A DNA stretch of 13,105 bases, taken from Minisyncoccota bacterium. Its GTDB lineage: Bacteria; Patescibacteriota; Minisyncoccia; Phycocordibacterales; JAQTLZ01. Under the pieces are notes generated by a model, which was not told the origin of the DNA, ran no database searches, and saw only the letters and a list, made by a program, of their open reading frames with translations. Location of the stretch: NCBI GenBank assembly GCA_028710915.1, contig JAQTTF010000019.1, positions 1-13,105 of the forward strand, in the 5' to 3' direction. The translations under genes and the position numbers were made by a program. Positions 5,407 to 11,921 of this stretch are shown piece by piece; position 1 is the first letter of the stretch, and each line of letters starts with the position of its first letter.

Positions 5407-5446
5407 AAACAGCGCCGTTTTGCACGAGTGCAAAACGGCGCTGTTT
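5407..5446 (-). terminator. Terminator hairpin downstream of hppA
   Basis: A perfect 18-bp stem (arms start AAACAGCGCC and end GGCGCTGTTT) closes on a 4-nt loop (5425-5428). It begins 10 nt after the hppA stop codon. On the minus strand it is followed by TTTTG, a short U-run. It is the longest perfect stem in the window. Confidence 0.8.
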
Positions 5447-5456
5447 CTGAATTTCT

Positions 5457-7463
5457 CTAGAATAGTCTCACCAAAAGCGGAACAATAATAAGAGCGACGA
5501 TGTTGAGGATCTTAATCATCGGATTGATCGCTGGTCCAGCGGTATCTTTGTATGGATCACCGACAGTATCTCCGGTAACAGCTGCCTTGTGAGCGTCTCC
5601 TCCTTTGCCTCCATAATTTCCTTTCTCAATATATTTCTTTGCATTGTCCCACGCTCCGCCGCCGGAAGTCATTGAGATTGCGACGAAAAGTCCAGTGATG
5701 ATTGAGCCGACGAGAAGCCCTCCAAGAGCAACGGGACCAAGAATGAATCCAACAAGAATAGGAGCGATGACAGGAATGAGAGCGGGAACAATCATTTGTT
5801 TGATCGCTGCACTCGTTACGATATCAACGCACTTTGCGTAGTCGGGCTTTGCTTTTCCTTCCATAATGCCTTTAATTTCTCGGAATTGTCGTCGCACTTC
5901 AGTTACTACTTCTCCCGCCGTCTTTCCGACAGCTTCCATTGAAAGTGCCCCGAAATAATAAGGAAGAAGTCCTCCGATAAAGAGTCCGACGATAACACGG
6001 ACATCTCCGAGATCAAATTTCAATGCATGATGAAGGCTTACAAATTCTTGAGTGTATGAAGCAAAGAGTACAAGCGCTGCAAGTCCTGCTGAGCCGATTG
6101 CATAACCTTTGGTAACGGCTTTCGTAGTATTTCCAACTGCATCGAGCGCATCGGTAATTTCTCGGACATTTTCCGGAAGCTCTGCCATTTCCGCGATTCC
6201 TCCAGCGTTATCAGTAATCGGTCCATATGAGTCGATTGCAACAATAATTCCGGCCATTGAAAGCATACTCATCGTTGCGATTGCAATTCCATAAAGTTCC
6301 GCGAAATGATACGCAAGAAGAATTCCGCCGACAATCGTAAGAAGCGGCCAGAGAGTTGATTTCATCGAAACAGCAAGGCCTTGAATCACGTTTGTTCCGT
6401 GTCCGGAAACAGATGCTTTTGCAATTGATTGCACCGGCGCATATTGTGTCGAAGTGTAATATTCAGTGATGACAACAAGAAGCGCTGTGACGACAAGTCC
6501 GACGAGAGACGCTAGAAAGAGACGATTTGTTCCGTATACCGTTCCTGCCATAAGCATTTTTGTCGCAGGATAGAATGCGATCGCGGAAATAATTCCCGAA
6601 GCAATGAGTCCTTTGTACAAAGCTCCCATAATATTTTCAGATTTTCCGAGTCGGACAAAAAATGTTCCGATGATAGATGCGATGATGGCAATTCCTCCGA
6701 GAACAAGCGGATACATAATTGCGTTTTGGACTTGAGCACCTTTGAAGATAAGAGAACCGAGAAGAATAGTCGCCACGGAAGTAACAGCGTATGTCTCAAA
6801 AAGGTCTGCTGCCATTCCCGCACAATCTCCTACATTGTCTCCCACGTTGTCTGCGATGACTCCTGGATTTCGGGGATCATCTTCAGGAATTCCTGCTTCG
6901 ATTTTACCGACAAGATCTGCTCCGACGTCTGCTGCTTTAGTGAAGATTCCTCCGCCAAGTCGAGCAAAGACAGAAATGAGCGATGCTCCGAAACCAAATC
7001 CGATAAGAGCTTTTACATCATGAGTAATTGCGAAAAATCCTGCCACGCCGAGAAGAGCTAAGCCGACAACAAGAAGTCCAGTGACAGAACCTCCTTGAAA
7101 GGCGAGCTTTAATGCTTCTCCCAAACCTTTCTTTGCCGCTTCTGCTGTTCGCACGTTTGCTCTGACAGATACATTCATTCCGACATAACCCGCGGCGCCA
7201 GAAAGGATTGCTCCGACAAGGAATGCAAAAGCCGTTTGGACATTAGAAATAAAAAGAAGGATGACGAAAAGTATAACTGCGATAACCGCGATCGTTTTGT
7301 ACTGGCGATTGAGGTATGCTTTTGCGCCGTCCTGAATTGCCTTGGCAATTTCCTGCATTCGGGCGTTTCCAGCATCTTTTTTCAAGATTGATTGGATGAG
7401 AACGTATCCGTATACGAGAGCGAGTAAAGCTGTGCCCAAAGCGAACCAAAGATATGAATTCAT
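5457..7463 (-). CDS. hppA: Membrane-bound proton-translocating pyrophosphatase (K+-independent type)
   Basis: This integral membrane enzyme hydrolyses pyrophosphate and pumps cations across the cytoplasmic membrane. The 668-aa sequence is full length, with about 16 hydrophobic segments and all catalytic motifs: DVGADLVGKIE (179-189), EDDPRNPG (194-201), DNVGDNVGD (205-213), GPITDNAGGIAEM (414-426), GGAWDNAKKYIE (602-613) and GDTVGDPYKDTAGPAINP (631-648). At the K+-dependence site the motif is GNTTKAVTKG with Lys448; K+-dependent enzymes have Ala there. This predicts a K+-independent H+ pump. In a CPR cell with limited respiration it could supply proton motive force from biosynthetic pyrophosphate (inference). 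It lies 37 nt after nusA, same strand, so cotranscription is likely. No Shine-Dalgarno is present; an AT-rich hairpin abuts the start. A strong terminator follows. Confidence 0.97.
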   Translation of the reverse strand: MNSYLWFALGTALLALVYGYVLIQSILKKDAGNARMQEIAKAIQDGAKAYLNRQYKTIAVIAVILFVILLFISNVQTAFAFLVGAILSGAAGYVGMNVSVRANVRTAEAAKKGLGEALKLAFQGGSVTGLLVVGLALLGVAGFFAITHDVKALIGFGFGASLISVFARLGGGIFTKAADVGADLVGKIEAGIPEDDPRNPGVIADNVGDNVGDCAGMAADLFETYAVTSVATILLGSLIFKGAQVQNAIMYPLVLGGIAIIASIIGTFFVRLGKSENIMGALYKGLIASGIISAIAFYPATKMLMAGTVYGTNRLFLASLVGLVVTALLVVITEYYTSTQYAPVQSIAKASVSGHGTNVIQGLAVSMKSTLWPLLTIVGGILLAYHFAELYGIAIATMSMLSMAGIIVAIDSYGPITDNAGGIAEMAELPENVREITDALDAVGNTTKAVTKGYAIGSAGLAALVLFASYTQEFVSLHHALKFDLGDVRVIVGLFIGGLLPYYFGALSMEAVGKTAGEVVTEVRRQFREIKGIMEGKAKPDYAKCVDIVTSAAIKQMIVPALIPVIAPILVGFILGPVALGGLLVGSIITGLFVAISMTSGGGAWDNAKKYIEKGNYGGKGGDAHKAAVTGDTVGDPYKDTAGPAINPMIKILNIVALIIVPLLVRLF

Positions 7464-7479
7464 AGAAATAAAATTTCTA
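7463..7479 (-). promoter_or_regulatory. AT-rich hairpin at the hppA start codon
   Basis: TAGAAAT and ATTTCTA form a 7-bp stem with a 3-nt loop whose edge includes a base of the hppA start codon, where a ribosome-binding site would be expected. It is thermodynamically weak. It may tune initiation of a gene with no Shine-Dalgarno, but this is speculative. Confidence 0.25.
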
Positions 7480-7500
7480 GTTATTAATTGAAAATAATGC

Positions 7501-8652
7501 TTATGATTTTACCGCTTCCGGCTCCGCTTCCGCAATAGATTCGCCTTTTGCAGATTGAATATCAATTTTCCAGCCAGTCAATTTTGCAGCGAGGCGAACA
7601 TTCTGTCCTCCTTTGCCGATTGCAAGCGATTGCTGGTCAGATGCAACTTCAACGACTGCTTTCCGTTCTTTCTCGTCAATTTGCACCTTCAAAATTTTTG
7701 CAGGTGAAAGAGCGTCTTCAATAAATCTTTTTGGATCAGCTGACCATTCGATGATATCGATTTTTTCTCCGCCGAGCTCGCTCATTACTGTTGAAACACG
7801 CACTCCTCTCTGGCCGACAAGCGAACCAACTGGATCAACATGCTCGTCTTTTGAGACGACAGCAATCTTTGTTCTTGATCCCGCTTCTCGAGCGATAGCC
7901 TTCACTTCAACAGTTTTGTTTGCAATTTCCGGAGCTTCGACTTCAAAAAGCTTTTCCAAGAATTTTGGATGTGCGCGTGAAATTCGGAGGAACACTCCTT
8001 TCGTATTGTCTTCTACTTTATAAAGATATCCTCGCACTCGTTCGCCTTGTCGGTAGTGTTCGCCCGGAATTTGTTCCTCGTAAGGGAGTACGGCAGTGGT
8101 GCGCCCCATATCAATGAAAATATTTCCTCGTTCGACTCTCTGCACTGTTCCGGAGACAATTTCTCCTTCTCGTTTTCCGTATTCAGCGAGGACTCCCGTT
8201 TTCTCTGCTTCGCGAATTTTCTGAATGATGACTTGTTTTGCTGTCTGCGCGGAAATTCGCCCGTAATCATCTTTTGATTCGAGGGGGAAAACGATCTCTT
8301 CTTCGACTTGTGCGTCTTTTTTAATTTTCTTTGCATCAGCAAGAAGTATATGATGTTCGGGATTAAATCGAATTCTGTCGTCTTCCACTCCTTCTTCTAC
8401 TTTCGATTCGCCATCCTCTTCTTCCGGGAAAATGACTTTTTCTGGATCAACGACGATCTTTACCTGGAAGAATTCCACTTTCCCACTGCTCAAATCAAAT
8501 TTGGCTCGGACAATCTGGCCTTTCTTCCCGTACTCTTTTTTGTACGCGGTTGCCAAAGCTACCTCGATTGCTTCGATGAGCTTGTCTTTTGGGATACCGC
8601 GCTCTTCTCCGAGCTGGTCGATAACCGAGTTGATAATTTTTAAATCGAACAT
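7501..8652 (-). CDS. nusA: Transcription termination/antitermination factor NusA
   Basis: NusA binds RNA polymerase and nascent RNA and modulates pausing, intrinsic termination and antitermination. The 383-aa protein shows the N-terminal polymerase-binding domain (about 1-155, starting MFDLKIINSVIDQL), an S1 RNA-binding domain (about 162-226, GEIVSGTVQRVERGNIFIDM), KH1 with DPVGSLVGQRGVRV (273-286) and KH2 with SLAIGKGGQNVRLAAKLTGW (342-361). The C-terminal acidic repeats of the E. coli type are absent, as in most non-proteobacterial NusA. An acidic insertion (about 77-92) and a following stretch to about 110 enlarge the N-terminal domain. rimP and infB, frequent neighbours, are absent here; hppA follows after 37 nt. 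The leader contains two hairpins, one resembling an attenuator. Start at 8652 fits the family N-terminus; no Shine-Dalgarno is seen. Confidence 0.96.
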   Translation of the reverse strand: MFDLKIINSVIDQLGEERGIPKDKLIEAIEVALATAYKKEYGKKGQIVRAKFDLSSGKVEFFQVKIVVDPEKVIFPEEEDGESKVEEGVEDDRIRFNPEHHILLADAKKIKKDAQVEEEIVFPLESKDDYGRISAQTAKQVIIQKIREAEKTGVLAEYGKREGEIVSGTVQRVERGNIFIDMGRTTAVLPYEEQIPGEHYRQGERVRGYLYKVEDNTKGVFLRISRAHPKFLEKLFEVEAPEIANKTVEVKAIAREAGSRTKIAVVSKDEHVDPVGSLVGQRGVRVSTVMSELGGEKIDIIEWSADPKRFIEDALSPAKILKVQIDEKERKAVVEVASDQQSLAIGKGGQNVRLAAKLTGWKIDIQSAKGESIAEAEPEAVKS

Positions 8653-8688
8653 AATACTTTTCGTTAAATTGGTAATCTGTTTGTTTAC

Positions 8689-8721
8689 TTTTTTACCCCC
8701 ATAGGCCCAAAGGGTAAAAAA
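8689..8721 (-). promoter_or_regulatory. nusA leader hairpin that can sequester the T-run
   Basis: TTTTTTACCC (8689-8698) pairs with GGGTAAAAAA (8712-8721) to form a 10-bp stem around a 13-nt loop. The minus-strand T-run that would complete the upstream terminator-like hairpin forms one arm of this stem. The arrangement could therefore allow alternative structures in the nusA leader. Confidence 0.45.
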
Positions 8722-8744
8722 ACGAGCCCGCCGTGAGGCGAACT
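8716..8744 (-). terminator. Terminator-like hairpin plus T7 in the nusA leader
   Basis: On the minus strand AGTTCGCC-TCAC-GGCGGGCT forms an 8-bp stem (two G-U pairs), followed by CG and seven Ts (8722-8716), all upstream of the nusA coding start. It resembles an attenuator. If transcription starts near 8748, the structure lies within the first 33 nt of RNA, unusually close for an intrinsic terminator, so its activity is uncertain. Confidence 0.4.
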
Positions 8745-8754
8745 GTTATCCACT

Positions 8755-8782
8755 AGTCTACGCCTGTTCCTCTTTTTGTCAA
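8755..8782 (-). promoter_or_regulatory. Probable nusA promoter
   Basis: On the minus strand a perfect TTGACA (complement of 8777-8782) is followed by a 16-nt spacer and TAGACT (complement of 8755-8760, four of six to the -10 consensus). It is the only perfect -35 hexamer at a promoter-like position in the window. It lies back to back with the extended -10 of the divergent gene at 8811. Confidence 0.55.
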
Positions 8783-8791
8783 TCTGTCCTG

Positions 8792-8800
8792 TGATATACT
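8792..8800 (+). promoter_or_regulatory. Extended -10 promoter of the 8811 gene
   Basis: TGaTATACT ends 10 nt before the ATG at 8811, so the mRNA would have a leader of only a few bases. No Shine-Dalgarno is present, consistent with near-leaderless translation. It shares a 158-bp divergent region with nusA. Confidence 0.6.
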
Positions 8801-8810
8801 ATTTTATAAG

Positions 8811-10373
8811 ATGAATCGTCTTGTTCCAAAGTTTCTCAAATCTTCTTTTCGCACTTTTGCTGCAGGAGTTGCTGTTTTTGTCTGCATTGTTGCTTTTTTC
8901 TTTCTTTTTCATACGAAGCAAAACACTCCTGTTTCAGTTAACGTCGCGCAAGCCGCCGGTTCGAATGTTTGGGAGCTTGTAGGATATGCATGGGGAGGTG
9001 ATTCTACCGGGACAGGAGTCGGGGGCACCGGCTGGATAAACTTTTGGGGTTTCAAAAGAGTTTTGGACGATGCTTACATGAATACATATAAAGTTGAGAT
9101 TGATAAAACCACAGGAGTTTTGAGTGGTGATGCATGGGGAGGGAGCGCTCCTGTTGGCGCAAATACTCAAGTCAGCGGTATCGGCTGGATTAGTTTTGAT
9201 TCTGCAACAAACGGGGTCTGTCCCGTTGGCTGTACTGTGGCTTCTGACGGACAAGCAAAAGTGAATCTTTCCACTGGACAAGTCACGGGCTGGGCAAGAG
9301 CTTTGAATGGCATTGGTCGTTCCGATGGCTGGGACGGCTGGATCCACCTTTCGGGGACTTCATATCCTTCTCCTGTGTTAAATGGTACAGGCGGAATGAC
9401 CTTTGATACTAGCAATAAAATACTGGTCGGCTATGCATGGGGCGGTCCTACCATTGGCTGGATACATTTAGGAAGTAGCGGTGGTGGACCGATACACGTC
9501 ACTGATCCTGTTGGTGGTACATGTACTGTTACTCCCGCTTCACCTACTACGATTACTCCTGTTACATGGTCTGTTGCGGCAACAGGTGGAAGCGGATCAT
9601 ATTCATATAACTGGACTGGAAGTGATGGACTGTCTGGCACAGCTTCTTCAACGACGCATACATATGCAACAGCCGGTACTTATGGAGCGACTACCACCAT
9701 ATCCGACAATATTTTCCCGGGTTTTGGCAAGACGGTTGGCTGTTCAAGTCAGGTGGGGGGCGGAGGAGGGCCAGTTGTCGTGGCGACCGAGCCTCTTGAT
9801 GGAAGTTGTTCGGCATCGCCTGCAAAGCCTATTGCGAATAGGGACACTGTTACATGGACAGCATATCCAATAGGAGGTGTTCCAGGAAGTAGCGGTTATA
9901 CGTACTCTTGGTCTGGGAATCCTAGTCTGTCGGGGAGCGCAACTACTACAAGTATTAAGTATCCAAGCATCGGAACCTCTACGGCCTCCGTTATAATAGG
10001 AGATCATGATTCTCCTAATAAACCAGTAACACGCAATTGCCAAGTCGTTGTTGTACCACAATTTACTGGTCAGTGTCAGACTTCTCTTCCAATTCCGCAT
10101 ACAAATATTCCTATGACTTGGACAATCAGTATTACTGATGCCACAGGATTAAGTAGTCCGTACAACTACGTATGGAGCGGTGATGGGGTCAGCGGTTCGG
10201 GCGCTTCAACAACAGCTCCTACTCAATCCCAAACTGTTACCTACACTGGGACATCGACTCTTCAGAAGAATGTTCATTTGACTATCACTTCAGGCGTCAA
10301 TCCAAATATGACCACAAGTACGATCAATTGTTCCGCAACTGTTGTTGGTCAGGTTGCTTCCTTTGATCAGTAA
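8811..10373 (+). CDS. Secreted surface protein with four YAWG/GWI repeats and three PKD-like domains
   Basis: The 520-aa protein begins with a basic N-terminus and hydrophobic segment (about 15-34), with a possible signal peptidase site after NVAQA (about residue 48). Four repeats of about 50 aa follow: GYAWGG...GWINF (58-78), GDAWGG...GWISF (106-129), GWARAL...GWIHL (160-180) and GYAWGG...GWIHL (207-220). These resemble YAWGENIGWI-type repeats of CPR surface proteins (from memory). Residues about 230-512 form three Ig/PKD-like domains with VTW and Y-x-W-S/T-G cores. Each carries one cysteine near its start and one near its end: 238/311, 333/410 and 422/507, which may form disulfides. A Gly5 linker (316-320) separates the first two. 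No anchor is seen at the C-terminus. Adhesion or cell-envelope structure is plausible; no specific function can be given. It is followed closely by two more exported or membrane proteins and pilB. Confidence 0.88.
   Translation: MNRLVPKFLKSSFRTFAAGVAVFVCIVAFFFLFHTKQNTPVSVNVAQAAGSNVWELVGYAWGGDSTGTGVGGTGWINFWGFKRVLDDAYMNTYKVEIDKTTGVLSGDAWGGSAPVGANTQVSGIGWISFDSATNGVCPVGCTVASDGQAKVNLSTGQVTGWARALNGIGRSDGWDGWIHLSGTSYPSPVLNGTGGMTFDTSNKILVGYAWGGPTIGWIHLGSSGGGPIHVTDPVGGTCTVTPASPTTITPVTWSVAATGGSGSYSYNWTGSDGLSGTASSTTHTYATAGTYGATTTISDNIFPGFGKTVGCSSQVGGGGGPVVVATEPLDGSCSASPAKPIANRDTVTWTAYPIGGVPGSSGYTYSWSGNPSLSGSATTTSIKYPSIGTSTASVIIGDHDSPNKPVTRNCQVVVVPQFTGQCQTSLPIPHTNIPMTWTISITDATGLSSPYNYVWSGDGVSGSGASTTAPTQSQTVTYTGTSTLQKNVHLTITSGVNPNMTTSTINCSATVVGQVASFDQ
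8982..9470 (+). repeat. Four coding repeats of the YAWG...GWI type
   Basis: Repeat starts at residues 58, 106, 160 and 207 of the 8811 protein are spaced 47-54 residues apart. Each opens with G-(Y/D/W)-AW or GWA and closes with GWI followed by NF, SF or HL. The copies have diverged at DNA level, so this is an old protein repeat and not a recent DNA duplication. Confidence 0.75.
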
Positions 10374-10375
10374 TT

Positions 10376-10384
10376 TGGTATAAT
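10376..10384 (+). promoter_or_regulatory. Extended -10 promoter of the 10401 gene
   Basis: TGgTATAAT, a perfect extended -10, lies just after the stop of the 8811 gene and 16 nt before the next ATG. A weak TTGCTT (10354-10359) stands 19 nt upstream of the hexamer. It may give the two downstream genes their own transcript. Confidence 0.55.
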
Positions 10385-10400
10385 AAAGCTAGTAAATCAG

Positions 10401-10721
10401 ATGCCACGATCTCTCAAAATTCTTATATCCCTCGCTGTTCTTGCGATTATTATTGCGGGATATTTTTTGTATCAAAGCATACAACAATCAGGTGCTCTTC
10501 CATCTCCCAGTCCGACTTTGAGTGCGGCGGCAAAACAAATCATCCTTCAAAATCTTGCATCTTCGACTCCTCCTCCGCTCACGACAAAAGAGAAACAGGC
10601 AATTATGAAGGCATTAGCCGCTTCTCCGGGAGGATCCTCTGCTTCCTCAAGTATTTCTGCAACTCCCGCACCTTTGACTGCCGCACAAAAACAAGCAATC
10701 TTAGACACATTAAAAAAATAA
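10401..10721 (+). CDS. Small membrane-anchored protein with three KQAI repeats
   Basis: The 106-aa protein has one N-terminal membrane helix (about 5-24), a Pro/Ser linker, and three copies of a 15-residue amphipathic motif: LSAAAKQIILQNLAS (40-54), LTTKEKQAIMKALAA (60-74) and LTAAQKQAILDTLKK (92-106). Linkers rich in Pro, Ser and Ala separate them. The shared pattern is L-(S/T)-x3-KQ-x-I-x3-L. The third copy forms the exact C-terminus. Such short helices on flexible linkers suggest repeated docking sites for a partner. I do not recognise a named family, though similar short-helix repeats are familiar from CPR proteins. It lies 27 nt after the surface-protein gene and 21 nt before the next exported protein, so it is probably part of the same surface module. 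Confidence 0.8.
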   Translation: MPRSLKILISLAVLAIIIAGYFLYQSIQQSGALPSPSPTLSAAAKQIILQNLASSTPPPLTTKEKQAIMKALAASPGGSSASSSISATPAPLTAAQKQAILDTLKK

Positions 10722-10742
10722 TTATTCATTAACCATATTTTT

Positions 10743-11804
10743 ATGAATCAAGCATCCTTCCAAAAGTCGTTCGAACATTTTGTTAAAATCCTCATTGTCG
10801 CAGTTCTTTGTGTCTGGGGGATCTCTTCACTCCAGGCCGCGTGGGTGGATAACACCAATACTCCTCCAAACGCGAATGCACTTGCTCCGATTCATGTTGG
10901 TTCAGACCCACAGACGAAAGCGGGGAATTTGACTCTAAGCGCAGGGAGTCTCTTTACTCAAGGAATCCATTCGTATCTCGATGCTTATTTTGATACAAAA
11001 GTTGGGATTGGTACAACAACTCCAACTGACCCTCTTCAGGTCAAGGGGAATGCTCGTGCCACACAACTTTGTCTTGGTGATACGAGCGGCAGCGCGGGTT
11101 GTATTAGCTCGTGGTCAGCTGCCGGGGGTGCATGGACTACCTCTGGTACAAATATCTATAACTCAAATACGGGTAACGTAGGAATTGGAACAACGACTCC
11201 AGCAACAAAGCTTGATGTGAATGGGACAATTAAGACTACCGGATTTCGAATGCCGACTGGAGCAACAAGTGGGAGTGTTCTTAGTTCCGACGCGAACGGA
11301 AATGGAACATGGCTACCGACATCGTCACAGAATACAAATATATATGGTCCATCTTGCCAGCTTGTCGGTGATACTACGTCTGCTTATTGTCTAGTGGTAA
11401 GTGTCCCGTCTGTCTGCAAAAACGGGCAATTGTGTAAGTTGATCGGGATTGAGTATCAGTTCAATGCAGGTTATTTTTGGAATCCAGGATCAAGTCAGAT
11501 TTCAAACATGAATGTGGTACCATATATGCAAGTGCTATACAACGGAGTGGGAAGATTTTTACAAGCATATAATACGGCATCAGCTACTACTTTGGGTAAC
11601 GGCGATGGTACTAGAGATACGATCATGAATTTGTCTGGTGGACAAGTACTTTACGATGATTATGGAGGGACGTCAGCCTCTTCCGGGACAAATATTAGCG
11701 CAAATTGTGATAGGGCGACTTTTTGGGAAAATGATCCAGATCATTGGTTAATGTATGCTGGAAGTGCTACTCAAGGTTGGGCAGTCTTTGCTTGCAATAA
11801 CTAA
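10743..11804 (+). CDS. Secreted protein with two GIGTTTP modules and a cysteine-rich C-terminal domain
   Basis: The 353-aa protein has a signal sequence (hydrophobic 13-31, likely cleavage near LQA-AW at 32). The DNTNTPPNANALAPIHVGSDPQTKAG segment (36-61) and two VGIGTTTP modules follow (87-94 and 146-153), each leading into (L)QVKGN or LDVNGT. A linker GATSGSVLSSDANGNGTW (173-190) comes next. This order resembles the collar and shaft of phage tail-fibre or spike-like proteins, in which GIGT-x-P repeats form trimeric beta structures, and is common in CPR secreted proteins. The C-terminal domain (about 200-353) has several cysteines (among them the SCQL, YCLV, VCKN, LCKL, NCDR and ACNN contexts) and no family I recognise; it may be the binding head. 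A good terminator follows, so the gene ends the surface operon before pilB. Confidence 0.85.
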   Translation: MNQASFQKSFEHFVKILIVAVLCVWGISSLQAAWVDNTNTPPNANALAPIHVGSDPQTKAGNLTLSAGSLFTQGIHSYLDAYFDTKVGIGTTTPTDPLQVKGNARATQLCLGDTSGSAGCISSWSAAGGAWTTSGTNIYNSNTGNVGIGTTTPATKLDVNGTIKTTGFRMPTGATSGSVLSSDANGNGTWLPTSSQNTNIYGPSCQLVGDTTSAYCLVVSVPSVCKNGQLCKLIGIEYQFNAGYFWNPGSSQISNMNVVPYMQVLYNGVGRFLQAYNTASATTLGNGDGTRDTIMNLSGGQVLYDDYGGTSASSGTNISANCDRATFWENDPDHWLMYAGSATQGWAVFACNN

Positions 11805-11858
11805 TCCTCAAGTAGAAAGTTAAGTATAGTTTTTTCTTAAAGCAGATAAAATCACTCT

Positions 11859-11893
11859 AAAACTTGTCCACCCTCCCGGCGGACAAGTTTTTT
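11859..11893 (+). terminator. Intrinsic terminator after the surface operon
   Basis: AAAACTTGTCC pairs with GGACAAGTTTT in a perfect 11-bp stem with an 11-nt loop that can hold two more C-G pairs. The stem runs into six Ts (11888-11893). It lies 54 nt after the stop at 11804. Its T-run touches the extended -10 of pilB. Confidence 0.85.
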
Positions 11894-11901
11894 GGTATAC
11901 T
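11893..11901 (+). promoter_or_regulatory. Extended -10 promoter of pilB
   Basis: TGgTATACT begins on the last T of the preceding terminator. It stands 20 nt before the pilB ATG, with an AAAGGAAAGGAAA Shine-Dalgarno region between. No -35 is apparent, since the terminator stem occupies that place. pilB therefore seems to be transcribed separately from the surface genes. Confidence 0.6.
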
Positions 11902-11921
11902 AAAAGGAAAGGAAATCTTTT

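Noticed and set aside
5172..5446. Cluster of hairpins considered as a CRISPR array or integron site
   Set aside because: The stems differ in sequence, spacing is irregular, and no direct repeats with unique spacers are present. Terminators and one REP-like repeat explain them.
9756..9770. G-rich run in the surface-protein gene considered as a phase-variation tract
   Set aside because: The longest G run is six and is interrupted, and it encodes a normal Gly linker between two domains. It is too short to be convincing.
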